64,000 nucleotides of DNA from Streptomyces anulatus (GCF_014650675.1 NZ_BMVK01000013.1:124001-188000), one strand, 5' to 3'. Shown: positions 50,972 through 60,317, numbered from the stretch's first letter. Made by a program: numbers and translations. The notes: generated by a model not told the origin, from the sequence alone.

Positions 50972-51772
50972 GTGAGTCAGCCGGAGATGCAGCCCGAGGG
51001 GCCGCCCCGCAAGGAGTCCGATGCGGGATCCGGTGAAAACGGAGCTGAGCATTCCGCTTCCGGCCCGGGCAGGGGACGCCCCGCCGGGCGCGATCTGACC
51101 GGGCGCCCGTTCCCCCTCGGCGACTGGGGCGAACCTGCCGAGCGGCTCGACGAGCTCTACCGCTGGGTCGAGACCGGCGCGCTGGACACCGCCGACTGGT
51201 ATCTGAACGACCGGGTCTGGAAGCGCCGGGCCGCCAGGGCGCTGCGGATGGGCACCGCGGCCGGGGTGGTCGCCGGGGCCGCCCTGCCGCTGCTCGACCT
51301 GACCGGCACCCTGAGCGGCTCGGCGGGCTGGGGGTATCTGTCCCTGCTGCTGGGGACCGCCTGCATGGCCTGCGACCGGTACTTCGGTCTCACCTCCGGG
51401 TGGATAAGGAACCTCGCCACGGCCCAGGCAGTACAGCGGCGGCTCCAGGTGCTCCAGTTCGACTGGGCATCGGAGTGCGTACGGGAGATGCTCGGGCCGA
51501 CCGAGGGCACGGCCAGCGAGGCGGCGGAGCGGTGCCTGGGGGTGCTGCGGAGGTTCTCCGAGGACGTCACCGAGCTGGTGCGGTCGGAGACGGCGGACTG
51601 GATGGTGGAGTTCCGGGCGGGGCCCGCGCCGATGGGCATGCAGGCCCTGGCCACGGGGAGCGCGGGAGGGCGCGGTGAGTCGGGGGCGGCGCCGGGGCGG
51701 TTCTCGATGCCGTCGGTGGCGGCCCGGCCGAACATGCCTCGGCAGCGGCCGCCGGAGTCGCCGCCGCGATGA
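50972..51772 (+). CDS. SLATT domain-containing membrane protein
   Basis: A 266-residue protein. Residues about 65-210 form the SLATT pattern, with two membrane helices (AAGVVAGAALPLLDLTGTLS; GYLSLLLGTACMACDRYFGL) followed by a helical tail (WIRNLATAQAVQRRLQVLQF). SLATT proteins are predicted pore-forming effectors in some conflict systems; this one lies in core chromosome without a nucleotide-signalling partner. The GTG at 50972 has GAGGAG seven bases upstream; 50843 is an alternative start. Confidence 0.85.
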   Translation: MSQPEMQPEGPPRKESDAGSGENGAEHSASGPGRGRPAGRDLTGRPFPLGDWGEPAERLDELYRWVETGALDTADWYLNDRVWKRRAARALRMGTAAGVVAGAALPLLDLTGTLSGSAGWGYLSLLLGTACMACDRYFGLTSGWIRNLATAQAVQRRLQVLQFDWASECVREMLGPTEGTASEAAERCLGVLRRFSEDVTELVRSETADWMVEFRAGPAPMGMQALATGSAGGRGESGAAPGRFSMPSVAARPNMPRQRPPESPPR

Positions 51773-51843
51773 GGATTGCCGGGGGGCGGGCGATGGGCGC
51801 CGGGGGTGCGGGGTGGCGTTTCGGGGGCGCTGCCCCCGGACCC

Positions 51844-51866
51844 CCGGTCCTCAATCGCCGGACGGG
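51844..51866 (-). repeat. Solo copy of an extragenic repeat after the SLATT gene
   Basis: CCTCAATCGCCGGACGGGCT-type element, the same family as the cluster at 56264-56790. Often placed at gene ends in Streptomyces. Confidence 0.65.
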
Positions 51867-51933
51867 CTTGGATATGGCGTCCCGGTCCGCGACGGGAAGC
51901 GGACGGGCTTGATGTGGCCGGCCAGGTGTCGTC

Positions 51934-52584
51934 CTAGCTGAAGATGATCATTGAGCCCTGGGCCAGGCTGCGGGTCGCCGCGGCGTGGAGGCCGAGCCAG
52001 ACGTGGCGTTCCCGGGCGAACGGGCTGTCGTCGTGGGGGATCGGGTCCGCCGGTTCCTCCAGGGCCGTGGGGCCGGAGGGCGGTTGCGGGGCGGCCGGCG
52101 GGTTGGCCGGGTCGATGCCGATGGACGGGGCGACGAACTCCAGCTCGCGCAGCAGCCCGTGCGCGGAGCCCAGCGGTCCGCCGCCCGCCAGGAGCGCGTC
52201 GTCGGAGAGCGGGGCCGGGAAGTCCACCGGGACGTACGCCCCGGCGTGGTCGTAGTGCCAGACCAGGTGCGACTGCTGGGCACCCTGTTCGAACATCTCC
52301 AGGAGCTGTTCGTAGTCGCCGTCGAGACCCGCGACGGGGGTGACGGCGAGGCCGCTCAGCTGGAGCAGGTAGGCGCGGCGCAGGAAGTGCAGCGCGTCGT
52401 AGTCGAAGCCGGCCACGGGAGCTACTTCCCCGTTGAGGCCCGGCATGTAGGCGTAGACGGGGACGGGCGGCAGCCCGGCGTCGTTCAGCGCCTTGTCGTA
52501 GACGGCGATCTCTTCGGCGAACGGATTGTCGGCGCTGTGGCACAGCACATCGACGAGGGGGACCAGCCACAGGTCACAGGCCAC
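51934..52584 (-). CDS. Conserved hypothetical protein
   Basis: A 216-residue soluble protein (MACDLWLVPLVDVLCHSADN; FDYDALHFLRRAYLLQLSGL; HLVWHYDHAGAYVPVDFPAP; HVWLGLHAAATRSLAQGSMI). No domain recognised, but the composition is that of a real gene and it appears widely in Streptomyces as I recall. Starts with GTG preceded by GAGAGCGAG. Downstream of the GntR gene, same direction. Confidence 0.7.
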   Translation of the reverse strand: MACDLWLVPLVDVLCHSADNPFAEEIAVYDKALNDAGLPPVPVYAYMPGLNGEVAPVAGFDYDALHFLRRAYLLQLSGLAVTPVAGLDGDYEQLLEMFEQGAQQSHLVWHYDHAGAYVPVDFPAPLSDDALLAGGGPLGSAHGLLRELEFVAPSIGIDPANPPAAPQPPSGPTALEEPADPIPHDDSPFARERHVWLGLHAAATRSLAQGSMIIFS

Positions 52585-52644
52585 GAAGTCTCGCTCTCAG
52601 AAGGGTTCGGGCGATCGTCGGGACAGCGTAATGCGGGGCGAACC

Positions 52645-53391
52645 TCACGCACAGGGCCCCGGTGCTTCCGGTGCTTCCGGTACTTCCGAAGAATCCGGCG
52701 GTCCGGGGGCGTCGCCCTCGGCCGCCCGCGCCTCCAGCCGGTCCGCCCAGGCGAGCGCGTGCGCGTAGTAGGAGTGCATGGCGGCGTGGACCTGCTCGTG
52801 GTCGCCCCGGGAGATGGCCTCGACCAGTTCCTCGTGGCCGAACCACAGCACGTCCTCGTCCATGCCGTCGCGGCGCAGCCGGTGCACGGCGAACACCCAG
52901 GCCTGGACGCGGAGCCGGGTGAGGAAGTCGGCGATGTACGGGTTGAGGACGAACTGCCCCAACTCGCGCCAGAACCGCAGGTCGTACCCGATCAGCACGT
53001 CGAGGTCGCCGCCCTTCGCCGCGCGGACCGCCTCCGCGGCCCGTCGGCGGATCGACGCGAGCCCCTCGGGCCGGACGGCGACCCTCTCGGCGGGGTTGCG
53101 GAAGAGGCCCTCGACGACGAGGGCGCGGGCCTCGGCCATCGCGCGGTAGTCGGCGACGGTGAACTCGCGCACCTGGAAGCCCCGGTGCTGGTCGGAGGCG
53201 AGGAGCCCCTGTGCGGAGAGGTCGAAGAGCGCCTCGCGGACGGGCGTCGCGGAGACCCCGTACTGCTCGGCGATCTGCTTGACGGTGAACTCACGGCCCG
53301 GCGGAAGACGCCCTGCCAGCACCTCGTCACGCAGCGCGTCGGCGATCTGCTGGCGCAGGGTGTTGCGCGTCACGCCTCCGCTCGGACTCAT
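52645..53391 (-). CDS. GntR-family regulator (FadR/FCD type)
   Basis: A 248-residue regulator: winged helix (LRQQIADALRDEVLAGRLPP; FTVKQIAEQYGVSATPVREA) and an FCD-type helical ligand domain (YRAMAEARALVVEGLFRNPA; LIGYDLRFWRELGQFVLNPY; HEELVEAISRGDHEQVHAAM). A GAP/GAS-rich tail stems from a short tandem repeat near 52665-52690. It precedes the aminotransferase gene's 3' end in the same direction and may control it. A start at 53400 is also possible. Confidence 0.9.
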   Translation of the reverse strand: MSPSGGVTRNTLRQQIADALRDEVLAGRLPPGREFTVKQIAEQYGVSATPVREALFDLSAQGLLASDQHRGFQVREFTVADYRAMAEARALVVEGLFRNPAERVAVRPEGLASIRRRAAEAVRAAKGGDLDVLIGYDLRFWRELGQFVLNPYIADFLTRLRVQAWVFAVHRLRRDGMDEDVLWFGHEELVEAISRGDHEQVHAAMHSYYAHALAWADRLEARAAEGDAPGPPDSSEVPEAPEAPGPCA

Positions 53392-53587
53392 ACCGGCCCC
53401 CATCCGTCCCTCTGTCCCTGTCCGTCCCCGTTCGCCGAGGTATCCGGCGGGGGCCAATTCTGGCTCGGGTCACCTTAAGCCAGGGCCGCCGCCGTGCCCG
53501 ATTCCGGGCACGGCGGGGAGGCGCACAGGGTCGACAGCGTACGGAACCAGGCCGTCCGGCTACCCGGCGTACGGGCCGGGAGCGCCG

Positions 53588-54970
53588 TTACGCGCCCTGC
53601 ACCGTGTACGTGTCGGCGACGGAGAGGGCGACGTCCAGGGCCGCGAGCCCTTCCTTGGCCTCCGCCTCGGAGACGTTGCAGGCCGGGACGGCGTGGGTCC
53701 GGTTCATGTTGATGAACGGCCACAGCCCCTGCTTCTTCGCCGCGGCGCCGAAGGCCGCCATCGGGGCGTTGGCCTCGCCCGAGGCGTTGTACGGGACGAG
53801 CGGCTCGCGGGTCTCCCGGTCGCGGACCAGGTCCAGCGCCCAGAACGCGCCGAGGCCGCGCACCTCGCCCACCGAGGGGTGGCGTTCGGCGAGTTCGCGC
53901 AGGCCGGGGCCGAGGACGGTCTCGCCGATCCGGGCCGCGTGCTCGACAACCTTCTCGTCCTCCATGACGCCGATGGTGGCGACGGCGGCGGCGCAGGCCA
54001 GCGGGTGTCCGGAGTAGGTGAGGCCGCCGGGGTAGGGGCGGGTCTCGAAGGTCGCGGCGATCTCGGCGTTGATGGCGACGCCGCCCAGCGGTACGTAACC
54101 GGAGTTGACGCCCTTGGCGAAGGTCAGCAGGTCCGGCACGACGTCGAAGTGGTCGGCGGCGAACCAGGCGCCGGTGCGGCCGAATCCGGCCATCACCTCG
54201 TCGAGCACGAAGACGATCCCGTACCGGTCGCAGATCTCGCGGACGCCCGACAGATAGCCCGGCGGCGGAGTCATGATGCCCGCCGTGCCCGGGATGGTCT
54301 CCAGGATGATCGCGGCGATGGTGGCCGGGCCCTCGAAGGCGAGGGTGTCCTCCAGGTGCTGGAGGGCGCGGGCGCACTCCTCGGCCTCGGTGGCGGCGTG
54401 GAACGGCGAGCGGTAGAGGAACGGGGCCCAGAAGCGGACGACGCCGGCCGAGCCGTTGTCGGAGGGCCAGCGGCGCGGGTCGCCGGTGAGGTTGATCGCG
54501 GTGGAGGTCGCGCCGTGGTACGAGCGGTAGGCGGAGAGCACCTTCGGGCGGCCGGTGTGCAGCCGGGCCATCCGGATGGCGTTCTCGACGGCCTCGGCCC
54601 CGCCGTTGGTGAAGAAGATCTTGTCCAGGTCGCCCGGGGTGCGCTCGGCGATGAGGCGTGCGGCCTCGGAGCGCGCCTCGATCGCGAACGCGGGCGCGAA
54701 GGTGGCGAGTTTGCCCGCCTGCTCCTGGATCGCGGCGATCACGGTGGGGTGCTGGTAGCCGATGTTGGTGTAGACGAGTCCGCTGGTGAAGTCCAGGTAG
54801 CGGTTGCCGTCGTAGTCCCAGAAGTAGGACCCCTCGGCGCCGGCGACGGCGAGCGGGTCGATGAGGCCCTGGGCGGACCAGGAGTGGAACACGTGCGCGC
54901 GGTCCGCGGCCTTCACGGCCGCACCGGCCGCGGGGTCGGCGGACGGGGCATGAGGGGCATGAGGGGTCAT
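53588..54970 (-). CDS. Class III PLP-dependent aminotransferase
   Basis: A 460-residue omega-type aminotransferase: YFWDYDGNRYLDFTSGLVYT, IFFTNGGAEAVENAIRMARL, YRSYHGATSTAINLTGD, FVLDEVMAGFGRTGAWFAAD and the PLP lysine in LLTFAKGVNSGYVPLGG. Transfers an amino group between a keto acid and an omega-amine such as taurine, beta-alanine or GABA type; the donor is not predictable. The ATG at 54970 is likely; the frame extends to 55081. Confidence 0.92.
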   Translation of the reverse strand: MTPHAPHAPSADPAAGAAVKAADRAHVFHSWSAQGLIDPLAVAGAEGSYFWDYDGNRYLDFTSGLVYTNIGYQHPTVIAAIQEQAGKLATFAPAFAIEARSEAARLIAERTPGDLDKIFFTNGGAEAVENAIRMARLHTGRPKVLSAYRSYHGATSTAINLTGDPRRWPSDNGSAGVVRFWAPFLYRSPFHAATEAEECARALQHLEDTLAFEGPATIAAIILETIPGTAGIMTPPPGYLSGVREICDRYGIVFVLDEVMAGFGRTGAWFAADHFDVVPDLLTFAKGVNSGYVPLGGVAINAEIAATFETRPYPGGLTYSGHPLACAAAVATIGVMEDEKVVEHAARIGETVLGPGLRELAERHPSVGEVRGLGAFWALDLVRDRETREPLVPYNASGEANAPMAAFGAAAKKQGLWPFINMNRTHAVPACNVSEAEAKEGLAALDVALSVADTYTVQGA

Positions 54971-55086
54971 GCGGCGAGCGTAGGCGCTGGTGGGGGTGGC
55001 CCCAATGGCCACCTTGTACGGCCTGGGGCGGATGGGTCGGCAGGGTGTCGGGTCCGGGGCGGCGATGGGTTCCTTCTTCATCCATT

Positions 55087-55120
55087 GACAGCATGCTGTC
55101 GATGTGACAGTCTTCTGTCA
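55087..55120. promoter_or_regulatory. Two operator-like palindromes of the DJ-1/MarR operon
   Basis: GACAGCATGCTGTC at 55087-55100 is a perfect palindrome, and TGACAGTCTTCTGTCA at 55105-55120 has arms TGACAG/CTGTCA. They overlap a TTGACA hexamer at 55086-55091 (possible -35). Spacing suits autorepression by the MarR protein encoded at 55756. Confidence 0.65.
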
Positions 55121-55136
55121 TCGAGCCGAGGAGATT

Positions 55137-55763
55137 ATGATGATCAGCAGCAGCGACAGAACCGCACATCTCGCCGTCTACGACACCTTCGCCGACTGGG
55201 AGACCGGGCACACCACGGCCCATCTCGCGCAGAACGGCTACACCGTGCGGACCGTGGGGCTGACCCGGGAGCCGGTCACGACCATGGGCGGCCTGCGGAT
55301 CCAGCCCGACCTGGCTCTGGACGAACTGCACCCGCAGGACAGTGCGTTGCTGATCCTCACCGGTGCGACCGGGTGGGACGCGGGCGACGCGCTGGCCCCG
55401 TTCGCACGGGCGGCCCGGGGCTTCCTCGACGCGGGGGTCCCGGTCGCGGCGATCTGCGGGGCGACCGCCGGGCTGGCCCGGGAGGGGCTGCTGGACGACC
55501 GCACGCACACGAGCGCGGTCTCCTTCTACCTCGCGGCGACGGGGTACGCGGGCGGCTCGCGGTACGTGGACGCGGACGCGGTCACGGACGCCGGGGCGGC
55601 CGGGGGCGGCGGGCTGATCACGGCCGGGCCGACGGAGCCGGTGGCGTTCGCACGGGAGGTGTTCGCGCTGCTCGGGGTGTACGACGCGAAGAAGCTGGAC
55701 GCGTGGTACCGGCTGTTCCACGACTCGGACGCGAGCGCGTACGAGGTGTTGCAGGGTGAGTGA
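55137..55763 (+). CDS. DJ-1/PfpI-family protein
   Basis: A 208-residue glutamine amidotransferase-like protein: HLAVYDTFADWETGHTTAHL, ALLILTGATGWDAGDA, VAAICGATAGLAREGLLDDR with the elbow Cys and LITAGPTEPVAFAREVFALL. Such proteins may act as glyoxalases, proteases or stress factors. GAGGAG precedes the ATG at 55137. The stop overlaps the MarR start by eight bases. Confidence 0.9.
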   Translation: MMISSSDRTAHLAVYDTFADWETGHTTAHLAQNGYTVRTVGLTREPVTTMGGLRIQPDLALDELHPQDSALLILTGATGWDAGDALAPFARAARGFLDAGVPVAAICGATAGLAREGLLDDRTHTSAVSFYLAATGYAGGSRYVDADAVTDAGAAGGGGLITAGPTEPVAFAREVFALLGVYDAKKLDAWYRLFHDSDASAYEVLQGE

Positions 55764-56280
55764 GGGTGCGGGGCGCGCCCCGTCCGAGCAGGAGTTGCTG
55801 AGCCGGGCGGCGCTGACGGTGTTCCGGCTGAACGGGCAGTTCCTGTCGGTGGCCGACGAGTTGGCGCGGCCGGGGGGGCTCACGTCGGCGTGGTGGCAGG
55901 TGCTGGGGGCGGTGCTGGTGGAGCCGTTGCCGGTGGCGGGGATCGCGCGGGCGATGGGGATCACCCGGCAGAGCGTGCAGCGGATCGCGGATCTGCTGGT
56001 CGGGCGGGGGCTCGCGGAGTACGTGGAGAACCCGGCCCACCGCCGCGCGAAGCTGTTGCGGGTGACCGGGGCGGGGCGGGAGGCGGTCTCCCGGATCGGG
56101 CCGCCGCACGCGGAGTTCGCTGGGCGGTTGGCGGGAGCGCTGGGGGTGGAGGACCTGGCGGCGACGGTGGGCGCGCTGGAACGCCTGTCGGAGGCGCTGG
56201 ACACCTTGTCCGCTGCGGACCGCGCCGGACCCGGCCATCCCCGTGCGGGGGCGCCCGATTCCGGCCCGTCCGGCGCTTGA
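55756..56280 (+). CDS. MarR-family regulator
   Basis: A 174-residue regulator: winged helix (VWQVLGAVLVEPLPVAGIAR-like region; GITRQSVQRIADLLVGRGL recognition helix; wing ENPAHRRAKLLRVT). It probably represses its own operon through the palindromes upstream of the DJ-1 gene. GTG start overlapping the previous gene. Confidence 0.9.
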   Translation: MSEGAGRAPSEQELLSRAALTVFRLNGQFLSVADELARPGGLTSAWWQVLGAVLVEPLPVAGIARAMGITRQSVQRIADLLVGRGLAEYVENPAHRRAKLLRVTGAGREAVSRIGPPHAEFAGRLAGALGVEDLAATVGALERLSEALDTLSAADRAGPGHPRAGAPDSGPSGA

Positions 56281-56790
56281 TTTTCCGGACCCTTTCCACG
56301 TCAGCCCGTCCGGCACGTGAGGCCGGCCCCGGACCATGTCAGCCCGTCCGGCGATTGAGGACGGAACCGTGCCGGTGGTGGGCCCAGGCCTCCCGTGTGA
56401 GGCCGCCCTACCCCAGCCCGTCCGGCGTTTGAGGACGGAACCGTGCCGATGGTGGGCGTCGGCCTGGCCGTGTTGGCTCCTCCGGGGCACCGGCATTGTT
56501 CCGCGCATCGCCCCTGTCCGATCAAGGGTTCCGTCCTCAAGCGCCGGACGGGCTGGGGGGTGCGGGCCGTCCGGGCGGGTGACGGGTCCGTCCTCAAACG
56601 CCGGACAGGCTGAAGTGTGCGCACCGGACCCGTCCGATCAAGGGTTCCGTCCTCAAGCGCCGGACGGGCTGGAGGGGTGCGGGCCGTCCGGGCGGGTGAC
56701 GGGTCCGTCCTCAAACGCCGGACAGGCTGAAGTGTGCGCACCGGACCCGTCCGATCAAGGGTTCCGTCCTCAAACGCCGGACGGGCTGGA
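56264..56790. repeat. Cluster of extragenic CCGTCCGGCG..TTGAGGAC repeats, both orientations
   Basis: Four copies read rightward (56264, 56301, 56341, 56414; CAGCCCGTCCGGCG followed by TTGAGG) and five read in the opposite sense (about 56535, 56592, 56651, 56709, 56768; CCTCAA..CGCCGGACGGGCTG). The two groups face each other, so RNA from the region can fold into long hairpins. The family is scattered in Streptomyces intergenic regions, as I recall. Confidence 0.75.
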
Positions 56791-56805
56791 GGGGTGCGGG
56801 TTCAG
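56521..56805. repeat. 116/117-bp tandem repeat
   Basis: About 2.4 copies beginning at 56521, 56637 and 56754 (ATCAAGGGTTCCGTCC...). Each unit contains two extragenic repeat copies and GAAGTGTGCGCACC; copies differ at only a few bases. Confidence 0.85.
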
Positions 56806-57052
56806 CCTCGAACGGCGGACAGGCGGAGGCGGTGCGGGGGCAGCCTCGAACCGCGGGCAGGCGGAGGCGGTGCGGGGGCAGCCTCGAACCGCGGGCAGGC
56901 GGAGGCGGTCCGGGTTCAGCCTCGAACCGCGGGCAGGCGGAGGCGGTCCGGGTTCAGCCTCGAACCGCGGGCAGGCGGAGGCGGTCCGGGTTCAGCCTCG
57001 AACCGCGGGCAGGCGGAGGCGGTGCGGGGGCGCCTCGAACGGCGGGTAGGCG
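56803..57052. repeat. 38-bp tandem repeat array
   Basis: Units start CAGCCTCGAAC at 56803, 56841, 56879, 56917, 56955 and 56993, with a last, one base shorter copy near 57030. Units carry GCGGGCAGGCGGAGGCGGT and alternate between TCCGGGTT and TGCGGGGG endings. The length is not a multiple of three and the array contains no likely gene. Confidence 0.9.
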
Positions 57053-57157
57053 GGGGTGGAACCGGGGGGCCGGGTGGGGTGTCCTAGGCGGGGAGGCCGG
57101 GCGGGCGTCGGGTGGCGGCGTTATCCTCGTGCGGGCCGCACGGGGAGGAAGCGCACC

Positions 57158-58972
57158 ATGGACAAGCTCGGGTCCGACGACCCGCACCGCATCGGTGCGT
57201 ACCGCCTCCTCGGCCGCCTCGGCGAGGGCGGCATGGGCCAGGTCTTCCTCGCCCGCTCCGACCGCGGCCGCACCGTCGCCCTCAAGCTCGTCCGCCGCGA
57301 GCTCGCCGAGCAGCCCGAGTTCCGGGCCCGCTTCCGCCAGGAGGTCCGTGCCGCGCACCGGGTCGGCGGCGCGTGGACCGCACCGGTGCTGGACTCCGAC
57401 ACCGAGGCCCCCGTCCCCTGGGTCGCCACCGGTTACGTCGCCGGGCCCTCCCTCCAGCGCATCGTCTCGGGCCGCCCCGGCGCCCCGGTCACGGACTCGG
57501 GGGCGTACGGGCCGCTGCCCCTGCGTTCCGTACGTTTCCTCGGCTCCGGGCTCGCCCACGCCCTCCAGCACATCCATGGGGCCGGGCTCATCCACCGGGA
57601 CCTGAAGCCCTCCAACGTCCTGATGACCATCGACGGCCCCCGGGTCATCGACTTCGGCATCGCCCGCGCCCTGGAGTCCGTGCCCGACGGCGATCTGACC
57701 CGCACCGGCGCCCTGGTCGGCTCCCCCGGCTTCATGGCCCCCGAGCAGGTGCGCGGCGAGCGCGTGACCACCGCGTGCGACGTGTTCTGCCTGGGGTCCG
57801 TCCTCGCGTACGCCGCGTCGGGACGGCTGCCGTTCGGTACGACGGAGAGCGGCGGGGTCCATGCCCTGATGTTCCGGATCGCCCAGGAGGACCCGGACCT
57901 GACCGGGGTTCCGGAGGACCTGGCCGGCGTCGTCCGGGACTGTCTGGCGAAGGACCCGGCGGCCCGCCCCGGCACCGGCGAGATCCTGGCCCGACTGGGC
58001 GAGGCGGAGGCGGACGAACCCTGGCTTCCCGGCACCCTCATCGCCCAACTCGGCCGCCACGCCGTGGGGTTGCTCGACGCGGAGGACCCGGAGGACCCGC
58101 GCGGCCCGGGAGCGCCGAACGGCCCTCCGTACGCCCAGCACCCGCAGCGCCCCCACGCCCCGGAGGCCCCTCGGTACCCGCGCTCCCCCGAAGCCCCGCA
58201 GCGCGCCCACACCCCGCAGCACCCCCAGGCCGCCCGGACGGGTCCGGAGTCGCCGGAGAGCCCGATACGGCCGCCCGCCGCCCCGATACCGCCGGGGCCC
58301 CAGCCGTACGCGCACCACCACCCGCCGTACGGCGCCCCCGCCGCCGCCCCGCACCCGGCGCACCACCCGGCCCCCGGCCGTACCGCCGAACAGTCCTTCC
58401 CCCCGGCCTACTTCGCGCCCACCCCTCCCCCGCCCGCACGCGAGCGCCGCTCCGCCGGGGCCACCGTCGCGCTCGTCGTCGTCGCCGTGGTCGTGGCGAT
58501 AGGGGCGGGCGGATCGGTGTACGCGTTCATGAACGGCGCCGCCCCGGGCAGGACCGCCTCCCCCGGCCCTTCGGGCTCCGGCGGGTCCGGCGGGGGGAAA
58601 CAGGGCGGCGAGGGAGCCGTCCCGAAGGACTTCCTGGGCACCTGGACCGGCTCCATACCCGGCGAACAGGGCGCGTCCTCAAGGACCTTGACCATCCGGC
58701 AGGGGAAGGTGGGCGACCAGGTCCTCGTCCTCACCGCCGAGGGCCCCCTCGCCTCCGGATCCACGTACCACTGCGAGTTCACCGCCCCCCTCTCCGGCCG
58801 GCCCGCCGGGGACGGCCCGGTCCGCATCGGACCCTCCACGGTGACCTCCGGCCGCCCGGCCTCCTCCTGCACGCCCGGGAAGCCCACCGAACTGACCCTG
58901 CTCCCGGACGGGGACCTGCGCCGGTCCACGGCCGGGACGGGCGAGAGCCTGATCTACACCAAGTCGGACTGA
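57158..58972 (+). CDS. Ser/Thr protein kinase, Hanks type, single-pass
   Basis: A 604-residue kinase: GRLGEGGMGQVFLARS (Gly loop), VALKLVRREL (Lys about 42), IHRDLKPSNVLM (catalytic loop), VIDFGIARA and SPGFMAPEQV; a Pro/His-rich linker (about 300-420), one membrane helix (ATVALVVVAVVVAIGAGGSV) and an outer domain (DFLGTWTGSIPGEQGASSRT, LTAEGPLASGSTYHCEF). The outer part may sense a ligand. GGGGAGG precedes the ATG. In S. coelicolor a kinase gene also follows this region, as I recall. Confidence 0.94.
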   Translation: MDKLGSDDPHRIGAYRLLGRLGEGGMGQVFLARSDRGRTVALKLVRRELAEQPEFRARFRQEVRAAHRVGGAWTAPVLDSDTEAPVPWVATGYVAGPSLQRIVSGRPGAPVTDSGAYGPLPLRSVRFLGSGLAHALQHIHGAGLIHRDLKPSNVLMTIDGPRVIDFGIARALESVPDGDLTRTGALVGSPGFMAPEQVRGERVTTACDVFCLGSVLAYAASGRLPFGTTESGGVHALMFRIAQEDPDLTGVPEDLAGVVRDCLAKDPAARPGTGEILARLGEAEADEPWLPGTLIAQLGRHAVGLLDAEDPEDPRGPGAPNGPPYAQHPQRPHAPEAPRYPRSPEAPQRAHTPQHPQAARTGPESPESPIRPPAAPIPPGPQPYAHHHPPYGAPAAAPHPAHHPAPGRTAEQSFPPAYFAPTPPPPARERRSAGATVALVVVAVVVAIGAGGSVYAFMNGAAPGRTASPGPSGSGGSGGGKQGGEGAVPKDFLGTWTGSIPGEQGASSRTLTIRQGKVGDQVLVLTAEGPLASGSTYHCEFTAPLSGRPAGDGPVRIGPSTVTSGRPASSCTPGKPTELTLLPDGDLRRSTAGTGESLIYTKSD

Positions 58973-60258
58973 CGGGCTCCAGGAGCCGGCGTACCGGGCG
59001 GCTCCTCGCCCTCCCCGGAGGGCGGCGTCCGCAGCGCCCGAGTGATCAGCGCCGCGCCGCCCAGCAGCACGAGCACCACCACCATCGCGTTCCGCAGCCC
59101 CACATGGTCGGCCAGGAAGCCCAGCGAGGGCGGGCCGACCAGGAACGCCGCGTAGCCCGCCGTCGACACCGCCGCGACCCGGGCCGAAGCGTTCCGCACG
59201 CCCTCGCCCGCCGCCGAGATCGTGACCGGGAAACCGAGGGAGGCGCCGAGGCCCCACAGCACCACCGCCGCCCCGGCGAGCAGCGCGTCGTCGGAGAAGA
59301 CCACCAGGGCCACACCGGACGCCGCCACCAGGGCACTGGCCCGGACCACGGCCGCCGGGCCGTAGCGCACCAGCAGGGGCCCGCCCGTGAACCGGCCCGT
59401 CGTCATCGCGACGGCGAACAGCATGAAGGTCAGCGAACCGGCCGTCGCACTCGTCCCGTGGCCGTCCACCATCAGCAGCGGCAGCCAGTCGTTGGCGGAG
59501 CCCTCGGCGAACGCCATGGCCAGCACGATCAGGCCGATCAGCACCAGCCGCCGGTCCCGCCAGACCGCCAACTGCCCGCGGATGCCGTCCGGATGCCTCC
59601 CGCCGCCCTCGGAGCCCGCAGCGGAGGCGGCGTCGGAGTCCGCCGGGTCCTCGGGGTCCGCCTCCTCCTGTCCCGTACCCGCCGGAACCGCCCGTACGGT
59701 CCACACCCCGGCCGCCGCTACGGCGACGGCGACCGCCGCCAGGTGCCAGCCGACCGGGAAGCGGACCGCCGTCAGCCCCATCCCGAGCAGTGCGCCGACC
59801 ACGGTCCCCAGGCTGAAGCAGCCGTGCAGCACCGGCAGGACGGGGCGGCCCAGGGTCCGCTCGACGGCCGCGCCCTCGATGTTGAACGCCACCTCCGCCA
59901 GGCCCATCCCGGCCCCGAACAGCGCGAGTCCGCAGAACACCCCGGCCGACACCTCCAGCGCCGCGCCCCCGGCGATCACCAGCAGCCCGGCCACGAGCAG
60001 CCCCGCCCCGGCGGCGATCACCCGCCGCCCACCGCGCCTGCGCACCAGCCCGCCGGAGGCCAGCACCCCGGCCATCGATCCGACGGAGAGCCCGAACAGC
60101 ACGAGGCCCATCGATCCGGTCGTCACGTCCAGCGCGTCCCGGACGGCCGGGGTGCGGGCGACCCAGGACGCCATGCTCACCCCGGTGGCGAGCATGAAGA
60201 GGAAGAGCGCCGCGCGCCAGCGGCGGGTGGTGGCGTCCATGACCGGCGGGTTCTTCAT
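58954..60258 (-). CDS. MFS transporter
   Basis: A 434-residue protein with about 12 membrane helices (ALFLFMLATGVSMASWVART; GSMGLVLFGLSVGSMAGVLA; GVFCGLALFGAGMGLAEVAF; FMLFAVAMTTGRFTGGPLLV). The loop GLVRRRGGRRVIAAGAGLLV fits MFS motif A. Resembles sugar/drug exporters. The stop overlaps the kinase 3' end by 19 bases. A start at 60240 is also possible. Divergent from the TetR gene. Confidence 0.9.
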   Translation of the reverse strand: MKNPPVMDATTRRWRAALFLFMLATGVSMASWVARTPAVRDALDVTTGSMGLVLFGLSVGSMAGVLASGGLVRRRGGRRVIAAGAGLLVAGLLVIAGGAALEVSAGVFCGLALFGAGMGLAEVAFNIEGAAVERTLGRPVLPVLHGCFSLGTVVGALLGMGLTAVRFPVGWHLAAVAVAVAAAGVWTVRAVPAGTGQEEADPEDPADSDAASAAGSEGGGRHPDGIRGQLAVWRDRRLVLIGLIVLAMAFAEGSANDWLPLLMVDGHGTSATAGSLTFMLFAVAMTTGRFTGGPLLVRYGPAAVVRASALVAASGVALVVFSDDALLAGAAVVLWGLGASLGFPVTISAAGEGVRNASARVAAVSTAGYAAFLVGPPSLGFLADHVGLRNAMVVVLVLLGGAALITRALRTPPSGEGEEPPGTPAPGARQSDLV

Positions 60259-60317
60259 GGGAGTCGGGCCTCGGCAGATCGGTGGGTACGGGAGGAGGGG
60301 CGGGCTTGGGACACACA

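Noticed and set aside
56803..57052. CRISPR array
   Set aside because: The 38-bp units follow each other without unique spacers and no cas genes are in the window.
56734..57087. Repeat protein encoded in the 38-bp array
   Set aside because: Unit length is not a multiple of three, no start signal, and every frame is equally open.
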